From the NCBI RefSeq assembly GCF_024519435.1, contig NZ_JALJRZ010000001.1, positions 62,001 to 126,000 on the forward strand: DNA of 64,000 nucleotides. The letters are read 5' to 3'. Under the pieces are notes generated by a model that did no database searches, was not told where the DNA came from, and saw only the letters and a list, made by a program, of their open reading frames with translations. This DNA is from Terrabacter sp. Ter38 (GTDB taxonomy: Bacteria > Actinomycetota > Actinomycetes > Actinomycetales > Dermatophilaceae). Positions 43,709 through 54,317 of this stretch are shown here, one piece after another. The position numbers and the translations under genes were made by a program. Every line of letters begins with the position of its first letter. Position 1 is the stretch's first letter.

Positions 43709-44476
43709 ATGACGACGGTCAGCTGGGTCACGGCCTTCCTCGACCTCCCGCCCGACGTCCACGCGGCGGGCACCCACTTCTGGTCGGCCGTGACGGGGTA
43801 TGCCGTGTCGGCGGCTCGCGGGGACGACGCGGAGTTCACGACGTTGCTCCCCCCGGTCGGTGACCCCTACCTCAAGATCCAGCGCACCGCCGCGGACGAC
43901 GCAGCCGTACCCGGGACCCACCTCGACCTCCACGTCAGCTCGGCCGCAGAGTCGGCGGCCCGGGCCGAGGGCCTCGGCGCCCGGGTCATCCACCGGTCGA
44001 AGCTCGGCTACGTCGTCCTCCGCTCCCCGGGCGGCTTCGTCTTCTGCTTCGTCCACGAGCCGCTCGCCCGACGTCCCTGGCCGACCCGGTGGCCCCAGGA
44101 GCACGAGAGCGTCGTCGACCAGGTGTGTCTCGACATCCCGGCCGCTGCGTACGAGACCGAGTGCACCTTCTGGTCCGACGTGACCGGCTGGCCGCTGCGC
44201 GGGTCGGTGCGCCGCCCGGAGTTCCGTCACCTCGTGCGTCCGGACGGCATCCCGCTGCGTCTGCTGCTGCAGCGGCTCGTCGAGCCGGCGACCGGGCGGG
44301 TCACCGGCCACCTCGACCTGGCCTGCGACGACCGGTCGACGGAGGTCTCTCGACACGTGGGCCTCGGCGCTGCCGTCGTCGCCGACCACGGCAGCGGCTG
44401 GACCACACTGCGCGACCCCACCGGCTGCCTCTACTGCATCACCGACCGCGACCCGAGGTCGGGCCTCGGTCGGTGA
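43709..44476 (+). CDS. VOC (glyoxalase/bleomycin resistance) family protein, two-domain
   Basis: A 255-aa protein made of two vicinal-oxygen-chelate halves. The first (1-125) has TFLDLP-type opening TAFLDLPPDVHAAGTHFWSA and LRSPGGFVFCFVHE; the second (130-250) has VCLDIPAAAYETECTFWSDV, HLDLACDDRSTEVSRHVGLG and LRDPTGCLYCITDRDP. One metal-binding position in each half looks replaced or unclear, so catalysis is uncertain. Start at ATG 43709 with TACGCT 6 nt before it, indicating a leaderless mRNA; an upstream open extension overlaps the divergent gene. Confidence 0.82.
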   Translation: MTTVSWVTAFLDLPPDVHAAGTHFWSAVTGYAVSAARGDDAEFTTLLPPVGDPYLKIQRTAADDAAVPGTHLDLHVSSAAESAARAEGLGARVIHRSKLGYVVLRSPGGFVFCFVHEPLARRPWPTRWPQEHESVVDQVCLDIPAAAYETECTFWSDVTGWPLRGSVRRPEFRHLVRPDGIPLRLLLQRLVEPATGRVTGHLDLACDDRSTEVSRHVGLGAAVVADHGSGWTTLRDPTGCLYCITDRDPRSGLGR

Positions 44477-44507
44477 TGCCGCGACCGCTCCGGCGTCGGG
44501 CGTCAGG

Positions 44508-45815
44508 TCACCAGTTGGGCTCGTGCGCCGGCGCCGGGGGCAGCGGTCGGTCGGCCGGCCGGATGACGTAGACGATGCCCCCGCTGTGCGGCACCCAGAC
44601 GTTCTCGAACTGCTCCCGGTCGTAGACGACGCGCACCTGGTCGTCGCTCGCGACGAGGTGCGAGGCGGGGTCGTTGCACACGACGTCACCGGACTCGGTG
44701 AAGCCGACGACGACCATGAGGTGGCCGTTGGTGCCGTAGCCCGCGCCCTTGAGCTCGCCCTTCTTGAACGACACCGACACGACGAGGGGGATGCCTGCGG
44801 CGACGAACGCCTCGGCCTCGGTCAGGGTGCGCAGTCGCGTCACGAAACCGCGAAGGTCGCCGCGTGTGGCGGCATACGCGGTGTTGAAGGGCCAGTTGCC
44901 GGCGCCGTCGTAGGTGTAGTCGAAGACGTGGCGCGCCGTGAAGTCGACCTGGGCGTCGGCCGGGGGGTCGACCCACGCGGTCTCGGACGCCGTCGGCCCG
45001 GCACCCCAGTAGGCGACCACCATCGACGTCGAGGTGGGTGAGCACCAGGCCTCGCCGCCGTTGTCCCACTGCGGGTAGTGCCCGACGTGCACCTCCTGCG
45101 AGTAGGTGGGGACGTCGAGGGTCGTGCCGCAGGCGGGTCCGTTGGGGCTGCGCGGCACCTTCTTGGCATCAGGCAGGGCCGAGGCCATCGCCCCGACGAC
45201 GGAGACCGAGGGCGTGTCGGACGTGCCGCGGGGGCGCAGCAGCCGGACCTCGAGCTGCCAGTCCGTCAGGGAGTAGCCGGTGCGGGTCGCGAGGGTGTCG
45301 GTGAAGACGGTCGCCACGGTGTCGCCCTGGCCGGCGACCGAGGTGCGGTGGATGCCGCCTCCGTCCGCAGGGTCCTCGGCCGCCCAGCGGCCCAGCACGT
45401 AGTCCTTCGTCGTCGTGCCGCCGCTGGTGCCGCGGACGCGCACCTCGACCCACGAACCGCCGGGCGTCGCCGCGTTCCAGGAGGCCACGAGCTCGGTCAG
45501 GCCGAAGCCCGGGGTGACGACGGGCGAGGTCCACGTGGCGACCTCGTAGGTGACCGGGGTGCCCGCCGTGGCGTGCGGGTCGGTGTAGTCGAGAGTGCGG
45601 TCGAACGGCCCGAACACGAGGTCAGCGCCGGACCACGAGGTGTAGTGGACGTGCCGGGCGGCCCCGCCCTTCTTGCTCTCGGCCGCGCGGGCCCGCGGCG
45701 CGTCGGAGACGCCGACGAGAGCGGCACCGGCGGCAGCGCTGGCGGCCGCACCGGCGAGCAGCGAGCGACGGCTGGGCTGGAACGGGGCGGCTGAGACGGT
45801 GGAGCGACTGGGCAT
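44508..45815 (-). CDS. Exported C39-type cysteine peptidase-like protein (paralog 1)
   Basis: A 435-aa protein with a Tat-like signal (PSRRSLLAGAAASAAAGAAL). Residues 50-230 are a beta-rich domain (YTSWSGADLVFGPFDRTLDY; LTELVASWNAATPGGSWVEV). Residues 235-425 are a C39-type peptidase domain: nucleophile Cys near 257 in NGGEAWCSPTSTSMV, His near 367 in GTNGHLMVVVGF, and Asp/Asn in VVCNDPASH. Likely acts outside the cell on peptides or cell wall cross-bridges. It shares its architecture with the next minus-strand gene, so the pair arose by duplication. Substrate unknown. Confidence 0.82.
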   Translation of the reverse strand: MPSRSTVSAAPFQPSRRSLLAGAAASAAAGAALVGVSDAPRARAAESKKGGAARHVHYTSWSGADLVFGPFDRTLDYTDPHATAGTPVTYEVATWTSPVVTPGFGLTELVASWNAATPGGSWVEVRVRGTSGGTTTKDYVLGRWAAEDPADGGGIHRTSVAGQGDTVATVFTDTLATRTGYSLTDWQLEVRLLRPRGTSDTPSVSVVGAMASALPDAKKVPRSPNGPACGTTLDVPTYSQEVHVGHYPQWDNGGEAWCSPTSTSMVVAYWGAGPTASETAWVDPPADAQVDFTARHVFDYTYDGAGNWPFNTAYAATRGDLRGFVTRLRTLTEAEAFVAAGIPLVVSVSFKKGELKGAGYGTNGHLMVVVGFTESGDVVCNDPASHLVASDDQVRVVYDREQFENVWVPHSGGIVYVIRPADRPLPPAPAHEPNW

Positions 45816-45930
45816 GGCACACCTTCCGGAGGGGGATCGCGCGGCCAGTCAACACCCGGTCCTCGCCCCGTGGGGCGTTGGCGTCGCAGATTCTCGCGAT
45901 GAGGACCTGTCGCGGAGGAAGAGGGACGCG

Positions 45931-47082
45931 TCAGCCCCAGTTCGGCTCGGAGGGCGGGGACGGCAGCACGACGTCGCGCGGGTGCATGACGTAGGCCAGG
46001 CCTCCGTTGGTGCCGAGCCAGACCCGTTCGAACTGGTCGCGGCGGTAGATGGTGCGCACCTGCTCGTTGCTGGCGATGCGATGGGAGTTGGGGTCGTTGG
46101 ACACGACATCCCCCGCGTCCGTGAAGCCGACGACGGTCAGCAGGTGACCGTTCGTCTCGTAGCCGGCGCCGTCGAGCTCGTCCTCGCGGAAGCCCACGGA
46201 CACGACGAGCGGGATGCCCGCCGCGACGAATGCCTCGACCTCGGTGAGGTCACGCAGTCGGGTCACGTAGGCCCGCAGACCCCGCGCGCCGGCATACGCG
46301 GTGTTGAAGGCCCAGTTGCCCGCGCCCCCGTAGGCCAGGTCGTAGACGCGGCGCACGCCGTGCACCACCTCCGGGTCGGTGTCGTGTCCGACCCACGAGG
46401 CCTCGTCCCGAGAGGGCGCTCTCCCCCAGTGCTCGAGGATCATCGTCATCGACGTCGGAGAGCACCACGACTGCCCGCCGTTGTCCCACTGGGGGAACGT
46501 CCCGACGTGCAGCCGCTGCGAGTGCGGTGGGACCGCGACCTCGTGACCACGCCCCACACCGGGTCGGCTCGTGGACTCGTCAGGCGTGACGGCGAAACGT
46601 GAGGCCGCGCCGGCGACGAGCGTCACCGTGGGCCAGGCGATCTCGGCGCCCGGGAGCGCGAGGGCCGTGACGCGCAGCTGCCACCGGTCGACGCCCCGCC
46701 CGGGCGCCGACAGCCACGTGTCCGTCGAGACCCTTCCGGCGTCGAAGGCCTGGTCCGGCACCGTGGTCCGGGTGATCGGTGACTCCCCCGCCGGATCGTC
46801 CTCGCCCCACCGGGCGAAGGAGAACCAGGGCGTCCAGCCGCCGTCGTCACCCACCCTCCCCTCGATCCGGAGCCACGTGCCGGCCGGCGTGCGCGCGTTC
46901 CACGAGGGGATGAGCTCCGTTGCCACGAAAGGGGACTCGACGACCGGCGACTCCCAGACCCGGGCGCGGTACGTCACCGCCTCGGCTCCGTCGACGTGGA
47001 CGTCGGCGTAGTCGACGTCAGGTGCCGGCGACCAGTCGAAGCCGGTGTCCCACACGGTCAGGATGGCGTGTCGCTCGGTCAC
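45931..47082 (-). CDS. C39-type cysteine peptidase-like protein without signal peptide (paralog 2)
   Basis: About 383 aa, same two-domain layout as the neighbouring paralog: beta-rich N-terminal domain (TYRARVWESPVVESPFVATE; LIPSWNARTPAGTWLRIEG) and a peptidase domain with Cys near 208 in NGGQSWCSPTSMTMI, His near 312 in ETNGHLLTVVGF and VVSNDPNSH. No signal peptide can be found from GTG 47082 or from the upstream open frame to 47175, so it appears to be cytoplasmic or exported by another route. Lies 115 bp upstream of paralog 1 in the same direction. Confidence 0.8.
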   Translation of the reverse strand: MTERHAILTVWDTGFDWSPAPDVDYADVHVDGAEAVTYRARVWESPVVESPFVATELIPSWNARTPAGTWLRIEGRVGDDGGWTPWFSFARWGEDDPAGESPITRTTVPDQAFDAGRVSTDTWLSAPGRGVDRWQLRVTALALPGAEIAWPTVTLVAGAASRFAVTPDESTSRPGVGRGHEVAVPPHSQRLHVGTFPQWDNGGQSWCSPTSMTMILEHWGRAPSRDEASWVGHDTDPEVVHGVRRVYDLAYGGAGNWAFNTAYAGARGLRAYVTRLRDLTEVEAFVAAGIPLVVSVGFREDELDGAGYETNGHLLTVVGFTDAGDVVSNDPNSHRIASNEQVRTIYRRDQFERVWLGTNGGLAYVMHPRDVVLPSPPSEPNWG

Positions 47083-47144
47083 GCGACGAGCATGCCATCC
47101 GGGCGCGTCTGCCGTCCGGCCGGGTCCCCGAGTGTCCGCACACG

Positions 47145-47187
47145 CGACGGGCCCGTATGCCGTGGCGCACGGCATACGGGCCCGTCG
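47145..47187 (-). terminator. Terminator of acnA
   Basis: Perfect 19-bp stem (47145-47163 with 47169-47187, arm CGACGGGCCCGTATGCCGT) and a 5-nt loop, 19 bp past the acnA stop in the minus direction. Each arm contains the frequent word TATGCCG/CGGCATA. No T-run. Confidence 0.75.
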
Positions 47188-47205
47188 GGCGTGCTGGCCT
47201 GCCGG

Positions 47206-50010
<2,805 letters not shown>

Positions 50011-50052
50011 GACGGGCTCCTTCCAGCAACTCTGATGTCACGGTGCTCGATT

Positions 50053-50070
50053 TATCTTGACGTCAAGATA
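50053..50070. promoter_or_regulatory. Palindromic operator upstream of acnA
   Basis: Perfect 18-bp palindrome TATCTTGACGTCAAGATA, 43 bp upstream of the acnA GTG. A second small palindrome AGATATATCT (50066-50075) overlaps its left end in transcription direction. The symmetry and position between -10 and the start codon suggest a repressor site. Regulator not in the window. Confidence 0.65.
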
Positions 50071-50100
50071 TATCTAACCACACGCGTTCGTCCTTGTCAG
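50071..50100 (-). promoter_or_regulatory. Candidate acnA promoter
   Basis: On the minus strand CTGACA (50100-50095) and TAGATA (50076-50071) with an 18-bp spacer. Transcription would start inside the 18-bp palindrome next to it, so a bound repressor would block initiation. The -35 overlaps the 3' end of the upstream methyltransferase gene. Confidence 0.5.
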
Positions 50101-51470
50101 TCCACCCCTACCCGCCCATCCTTCCCTCCGCTCGCGCCGTTGTCGCCCCCCCCGGACGTCTCACCCGGCCCTTCTCCCGCAGTGATGGGACCGCTCCCCG
50201 TGACGGGTCGACGCGCCGACCACAGCAGTCCCTCGACCGGGACACCCGCTTCGAGGCGGAGGTGCACACGGGTCACCTCGACGTGCTCCAGGCCCGCGGC
50301 GAGGCAGACCGACCGCAGGTACTCCTCCCCATGCGCGTAGCGCCCCGACGACGTGAGCCGCCAGTCCCCCACCGTGTCGACCAGCCGCTCGACGGTCGCC
50401 ACGAGGACGCCCCCGGGCCGCAGCGCCCACCCTGCCGCCGTGGTCGTCGGGCCGAGGTCCCCGAGATAGCAGAGCGTGTCCGCACCGACGACGACGTCGT
50501 ATGCCGTGGGCTCGGCCCGGAGGAATGCGCTGAGCTCCGCGCGATGCAGGACGTCGTAGCAGCCGCGCACCTGCGCGAGCCGGAGCATGTTGACCGAGAG
50601 GTCGCAGCCGACGAGGGTGCGCGCCCACGGTCGGACGAGTGCCCCGACGAGGCCCGTGCCGCAGCCGAGGTCTGCCACGTCGAGCTCGGCCGCGGGCCGG
50701 CCCAGCACCGCGGCGACCCGGTCCGCGACGAGCTCGGGGGCGCGGTAGCCGAGGCCGGCGAGGTGGGGGTCGAAGGCCTCGGCAGTGGCGTCGAAGAGTG
50801 TCTCGACGTAGTCGTCCGGCGCCCGGTCCGGCGGGGGCAGGCCGCCCAGCGCTGCAAGGCGGTGTCGGGCGCCAGGATGGTCGGGGTCGACACGCACCCA
50901 CCGACGCACGAGCTCGAGTGCCCGGACTTCGTCACCGTCAGCGGTCAGGGCCAGCACGGCCGCGGTCACGGCAGCGCGCCCGAGCGAACTCTCCCCCTCG
51001 AGCTCGAGGGTCCTGAGCCCGGCCTCCCCGGCACGAACCGGATCCCCGGCCAGCCGCAGCGCGGTGGCGAGGTTGGCCCACGTCGGGGCGTCGGCCGGGT
51101 GGACCGCAAGGCTGGACTCGTAGGCCGCGACGGCGGCCGCCGGGTCCCCGGCCTCCAGACGCATGTTGCCGAGGTCGTTGTGCAGGCTCGCGAGCACCAT
51201 CGGGTCGGTGGCCACCGAGATGGCCTCGGTGACGAGCCGCTCTGCGGCGGCGTCGTCACGACGCAGGTGCGCTGCGACCGCCCGAAGGTGCAACACGCGT
51301 GGGTCCTCTGGAGTCCGTGTCGCCGCGGCGAGCGCCGCCTCGGCACCCGCACCATCGCCCGCGCGCACGCACGCGAACGCCCGCTCGAGCACCTCGTCCA
51401 GCGGGACGTGATGCAGGTTCGCACTGTCGGGGCCGGAGGTCAGCCCATCTTGTTGGATCGGATGTCCCAC
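50097..51470 (-). CDS. TPR-repeat protein with C-terminal SAM-dependent methyltransferase
   Basis: About 457 aa. Residues 25-180 form tetratricopeptide-like helices (VLASLHNDLGNMRLEAGDPA; AVAAYESSLAVHPADAPTW). The C-terminal half is a class I methyltransferase: motif I DVADLGCGTGLVGALV, then TLVGCDLSVNMLRLAQ, YDVVVGADTLCYLGDLGP and WALRPGGVLVATVE. It is like methyltransferases acting on small molecules or proteins; the target is unknown, and the TPR part may choose a protein partner. I chose GTG 51470; the open frame reaches 51539. It overlaps the Hcp gene's 3' end by 31 bp, so the two are probably co-transcribed. Confidence 0.78.
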   Translation of the reverse strand: MGHPIQQDGLTSGPDSANLHHVPLDEVLERAFACVRAGDGAGAEAALAAATRTPEDPRVLHLRAVAAHLRRDDAAAERLVTEAISVATDPMVLASLHNDLGNMRLEAGDPAAAVAAYESSLAVHPADAPTWANLATALRLAGDPVRAGEAGLRTLELEGESSLGRAAVTAAVLALTADGDEVRALELVRRWVRVDPDHPGARHRLAALGGLPPPDRAPDDYVETLFDATAEAFDPHLAGLGYRAPELVADRVAAVLGRPAAELDVADLGCGTGLVGALVRPWARTLVGCDLSVNMLRLAQVRGCYDVLHRAELSAFLRAEPTAYDVVVGADTLCYLGDLGPTTTAAGWALRPGGVLVATVERLVDTVGDWRLTSSGRYAHGEEYLRSVCLAAGLEHVEVTRVHLRLEAGVPVEGLLWSARRPVTGSGPITAGEGPGETSGGGDNGASGGKDGRVGVD

Positions 51471-51907
51471 GTGACGCTGGACGTTCGTCCGGTCGCACCC
51501 CCGCCGGGGCCGGGCTCCGCGTAGTCGAAGCGAATCCACGCGGGCTGGAGGGCGACCTCCTCGTCGACGTCGTCCTCCTCACCGGAGACCAGGACCTCGG
51601 TGACGACGAGGTCCTTCATCGTCACCGTGAGGAAGTCCTTGCGAGCGCCGGGATGGGCGACGTTGAGCGTCGCGTCCTTGAGATGCTTACCGGTCGCGGC
51701 GAACGACGCAAGGCGGGGCGAGGCGAGGTCGTAGCGGTGCACGATCCTGAACTCATGGGCCCGCGCACGTCCGGACCCTCCGCCGCCGCCGGAGCCGTTC
51801 GTCTGGGTCGTCACACCCCAGTTCCACGAGACCACGTCGATCGCGCCCTTGTGGTCCTTGCTCTGGCTGCTGCCGTCGATCCCGTCGAACTTCATGAACG
51901 CATCCAT
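51440..51907 (-). CDS. Hcp-like tube protein (type VI secretion/phage tail tube fold), orphan
   Basis: A 155-aa protein clearly of the Hcp family: MDAFMKFDGIDGSSQSKDHK, DVVSWNWGVTTQTNG, a Gly-rich loop GSGGGGGSGRAR, ATGKHLKDATLNVAHPGA and the closing beta-strand GRTSSVTWDIRSNK. Hcp forms hexameric rings in type VI secretion systems. No other T6SS or contractile-injection gene is nearby and Actinobacteria lack canonical T6SS, so its role is open. Neighbours are a TPR-methyltransferase (overlapping 3') and an acyl-CoA thioesterase. Confidence 0.82.
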   Translation of the reverse strand: MDAFMKFDGIDGSSQSKDHKGAIDVVSWNWGVTTQTNGSGGGGGSGRARAHEFRIVHRYDLASPRLASFAATGKHLKDATLNVAHPGARKDFLTVTMKDLVVTEVLVSGEEDDVDEEVALQPAWIRFDYAEPGPGGGATGRTSSVTWDIRSNKMG

Positions 51908-51975
51908 GTCGCCTCCACCCGATGCCGAGCACGTCCGTCGACGCTAGCACCGCGACGCTGTGCGCCAGAAGACCT

Positions 51976-52401
51976 TCAGACGAGTCGGTCGACAGGTCCT
52001 TCACCCGTCAGGGCGTCCCGGAAGTGGGGATCGAGGTCGGCCTTCGCGCCGGCCCCGGTGTCGAACCACACGTAGGTGATGACGCACGTGGCCGTGAGGA
52101 GCGGGTGCTCGCCCCGGCGCCAGATCTCGTGGCGGAGGGTGAACGACGAGGTGCCGATGCGGTCGACGACCACGCGGATGTCGGCATGGTCGAGCGGCTT
52201 GAGACTCGCCGTCCAGTCGATCTCCGCGTGCCGGACGAGGGCGAGCCGGTGCTCGTCAGCGAAGCGGTAGGGCCCGTAGCCGAGATGGTCGAGGAAGGCC
52301 ATCTTCGCGTCCTCGCACCACGTCAGGTAGTGGGAGTTGAAGACGACGCCGGCGAGATCGATCTCGGAGAACTTCACGGCCACGGGATAGCTGAACGACA
52401 T
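51976..52401 (-). CDS. Acyl-CoA thioesterase, 4-hydroxybenzoyl-CoA thioesterase type
   Basis: A 141-aa hotdog-fold thioesterase. The family motif FSEIDLAGVVFNSHYLTWCE carries the active-site Asp. Then RHAEIDWTASLKPLDHADIR and TSSFTLRHEIWRRGEHPLLT. It should hydrolyse short or aromatic acyl-CoA thioesters. GACCAT lies 6 nt before the ATG. No link to the Hcp gene is evident beyond position. Confidence 0.86.
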   Translation of the reverse strand: MSFSYPVAVKFSEIDLAGVVFNSHYLTWCEDAKMAFLDHLGYGPYRFADEHRLALVRHAEIDWTASLKPLDHADIRVVVDRIGTSSFTLRHEIWRRGEHPLLTATCVITYVWFDTGAGAKADLDPHFRDALTGEGPVDRLV

Positions 52402-52605
52402 GGCCCCATGGTCTCGTGACGGCCACCTGCCCTGGTCGTCAGGTCCCTCCGGTGCCCAGTCCGTCGGTCAGGTCGGACACGGCGAGCGCAGCGTCCTGAC
52501 CGATCGCGGCGTCCACAGCCCGCGGTGCGCCGACCCATCCGCCGGGTACGCCGGCCGACGCATCGGGCTCGCCGGCGGTTCCCCGTGTCGCAGTCGAGCC
52601 GCGCC

Positions 52606-54240
52606 TCATGCAGCGTCGAGCCTCACGTCCGCGGGGCGGCTCACGTAGGAGCGTCGGGTCGGCGAGGTCCAGGTGCATGTCCCGTCGGCGTCCATCGTCA
52701 GCGTCCAGCCGGCGTGGTGCTTGAAGCCGTGGTGCGTGCGACACAGGCAGACCAGGTTGGACTCCGAGGTCGGGCCGTCGGGGAAGCGCACGACGTGGTC
52801 GAGGTCGCATCGCCGTGCCGCGACGCCGCACCCGGGGAAGCGGCAGGTGCGATCGCGGTCTCGAATCCGCTGGGAGAGAGTGCCATTGGGTCGATACCTG
52901 GCCGGGTCACGCGCGACCGTGACGCCGGTCAACGCGTCGGCTCGAGTCACGCGCAGCACGACATCAGGGTCAGACAGGATCTCTGCCAGCACCGCCGACA
53001 GCATCCAGCCGAACCGTGGATGTCTGACGCCCACCTCCGGTGGTCGCCATCTTCCCTCGCGCCCGAAAAGCTCGGACCCGATGGCGTGCTCCGGTGCCAA
53101 GGGCGGGCCGACGACGTGTGCCAGGTCGAAGCCAGCGGCGCCGCGTTCGGCGAGCCTGCTCAACTCGTCGCCGCCTCCCGATGGAGGTGCCGGGGCGCCG
53201 CGTTCGGCGAGCCTGCTCACCTCGTCGCCGCCTCCCGATGGAGGTGCCTCTGCGCCACATGGCGTGCCCGGCACTCTCCCGGAGTCGCTGGCGACGGGAC
53301 GCGCTCCCACGCCTCCAAGCACTGCGAACCCCCCTGGACCTGGCGGATCCGTGAACGTGGGCACGACCAGCTCGACGGTCGTGGACACCTGGGCGCTGCC
53401 GAGCAGCAGGTCGAGGAAGGCGTCCGCCCGGGCCTGGTCGATCGAACGGGCAGGATCAGCGCGCACGTACTCGTGAGCCAGCTCGTCGACGGCACCCCAC
53501 GCCTGCATCGAGTCCCGCGCCGGCAGCGAGGCCTTCCACCACGTGGTACCCGGGTCGAGGCCCGGCTCCACCCGGACGAAGCGGTCACACAGACCGTGCT
53601 CCGATCGGCGATGAACGGCGGCCGGGTCGACCGCCGTGGCGGCACGCTCGCACTCGCGTCGGAGCCGAGCGGGTGTCAGGGACTCCACCCCGCCTCTCTC
53701 CATGACGACGGCTTCGAAGGCCGGGCGAGCATCGACCGCGACGAGTCCGGCCTGGTTCACCATGACGCTGGTCTGCCGCTGGGTGAGGCGCCCGTCGAGT
53801 GCGGACGCCAGCGTGCGCGGGAGGTCCTCGACCAAGCAGAGAGCATCGGAGACCCGCGACTCGGCGCCACGTGGGGTCGAGCGCAGGATGGGCGCGACGC
53901 TGGAGGCGACGATCTTCACCGACGACGGGCGGTACTCGGACCCGTCGGACCAGTCCCCGTCGAGGTCAGCGAGATCGAGCTCCTCACGGCGGACGCAGGC
54001 GGCCAGAGCCAGGTCCTGGACGGCGCTGAGGACGTTCATCGCGCGCTGTGCGACCGCAAGGACCGCCTCGGCGCTTGCCGTGTCGAGGGTGCGCAGCCGC
54101 TCTGGCACCACGCGACCCACGACGGCCGCCTGCGCGACCGGCGCCAGTGCATCGAAGACATCCGCCGGGATCTGGGTGACGAACGCCAGCACGCCACCGG
54201 CAGCGACCTCGCTGCTCTTGGTGGCGCTCCCCGACTCCAT
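52606..54240 (-). CDS. HNH endonuclease with DUF222 domain
   Basis: A 544-aa member of the DUF222-HNH family, common in multiple copies in Micrococcales. The helical DUF222 part (RAMNVLSAVQDLALAACVRR; LPRTLASALDGRLTQRQTSV; LTPARLRRECERAA) fills residues 30-300. The HNH nuclease is near 465-515: CRFPGCGVAARRCDLDHVVR and NLVCLCRTHHGFKHH. A tandem repeat inside the linker encodes two copies of PPSGGGDExSRLAERGA. The start has TAGCGT 6 nt before the ATG, indicating a leaderless mRNA. Family function is not settled; some are linked to mobile introns or defence. Confidence 0.9.
   Translation of the reverse strand: MESGSATKSSEVAAGGVLAFVTQIPADVFDALAPVAQAAVVGRVVPERLRTLDTASAEAVLAVAQRAMNVLSAVQDLALAACVRREELDLADLDGDWSDGSEYRPSSVKIVASSVAPILRSTPRGAESRVSDALCLVEDLPRTLASALDGRLTQRQTSVMVNQAGLVAVDARPAFEAVVMERGGVESLTPARLRRECERAATAVDPAAVHRRSEHGLCDRFVRVEPGLDPGTTWWKASLPARDSMQAWGAVDELAHEYVRADPARSIDQARADAFLDLLLGSAQVSTTVELVVPTFTDPPGPGGFAVLGGVGARPVASDSGRVPGTPCGAEAPPSGGGDEVSRLAERGAPAPPSGGGDELSRLAERGAAGFDLAHVVGPPLAPEHAIGSELFGREGRWRPPEVGVRHPRFGWMLSAVLAEILSDPDVVLRVTRADALTGVTVARDPARYRPNGTLSQRIRDRDRTCRFPGCGVAARRCDLDHVVRFPDGPTSESNLVCLCRTHHGFKHHAGWTLTMDADGTCTWTSPTRRSYVSRPADVRLDAA
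53138..53248. repeat. 57-bp direct repeat inside the HNH-DUF222 gene
   Basis: Two nearly identical 54-bp blocks (53138-53191 and 53195-53248) with a 57-bp period, differing at one position seen by eye. The period is a multiple of three, so the frame is kept and 19 residues are duplicated. Probably a recent slippage or unequal-crossover event. Confidence 0.9.
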
Positions 54241-54317
54241 GTTCGAACGCTAGTACGAGCCACCGACACTCCCCTGCGAGGTGGATCCGTCGAGGAGACG
54301 CGCTTCCCGTCGCGAGC

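Noticed and set aside
51470-51539. Longer start for the TPR-methyltransferase at 51539
   Set aside because: It would overlap the Hcp gene by 100 bp and adds residues without resemblance to the family; GTG 51470 keeps a smaller overlap.
53138-53248. CRISPR-like repeat
   Set aside because: Only two units, no spacers of even length, and it is inside a coding frame; it is a coding duplication.
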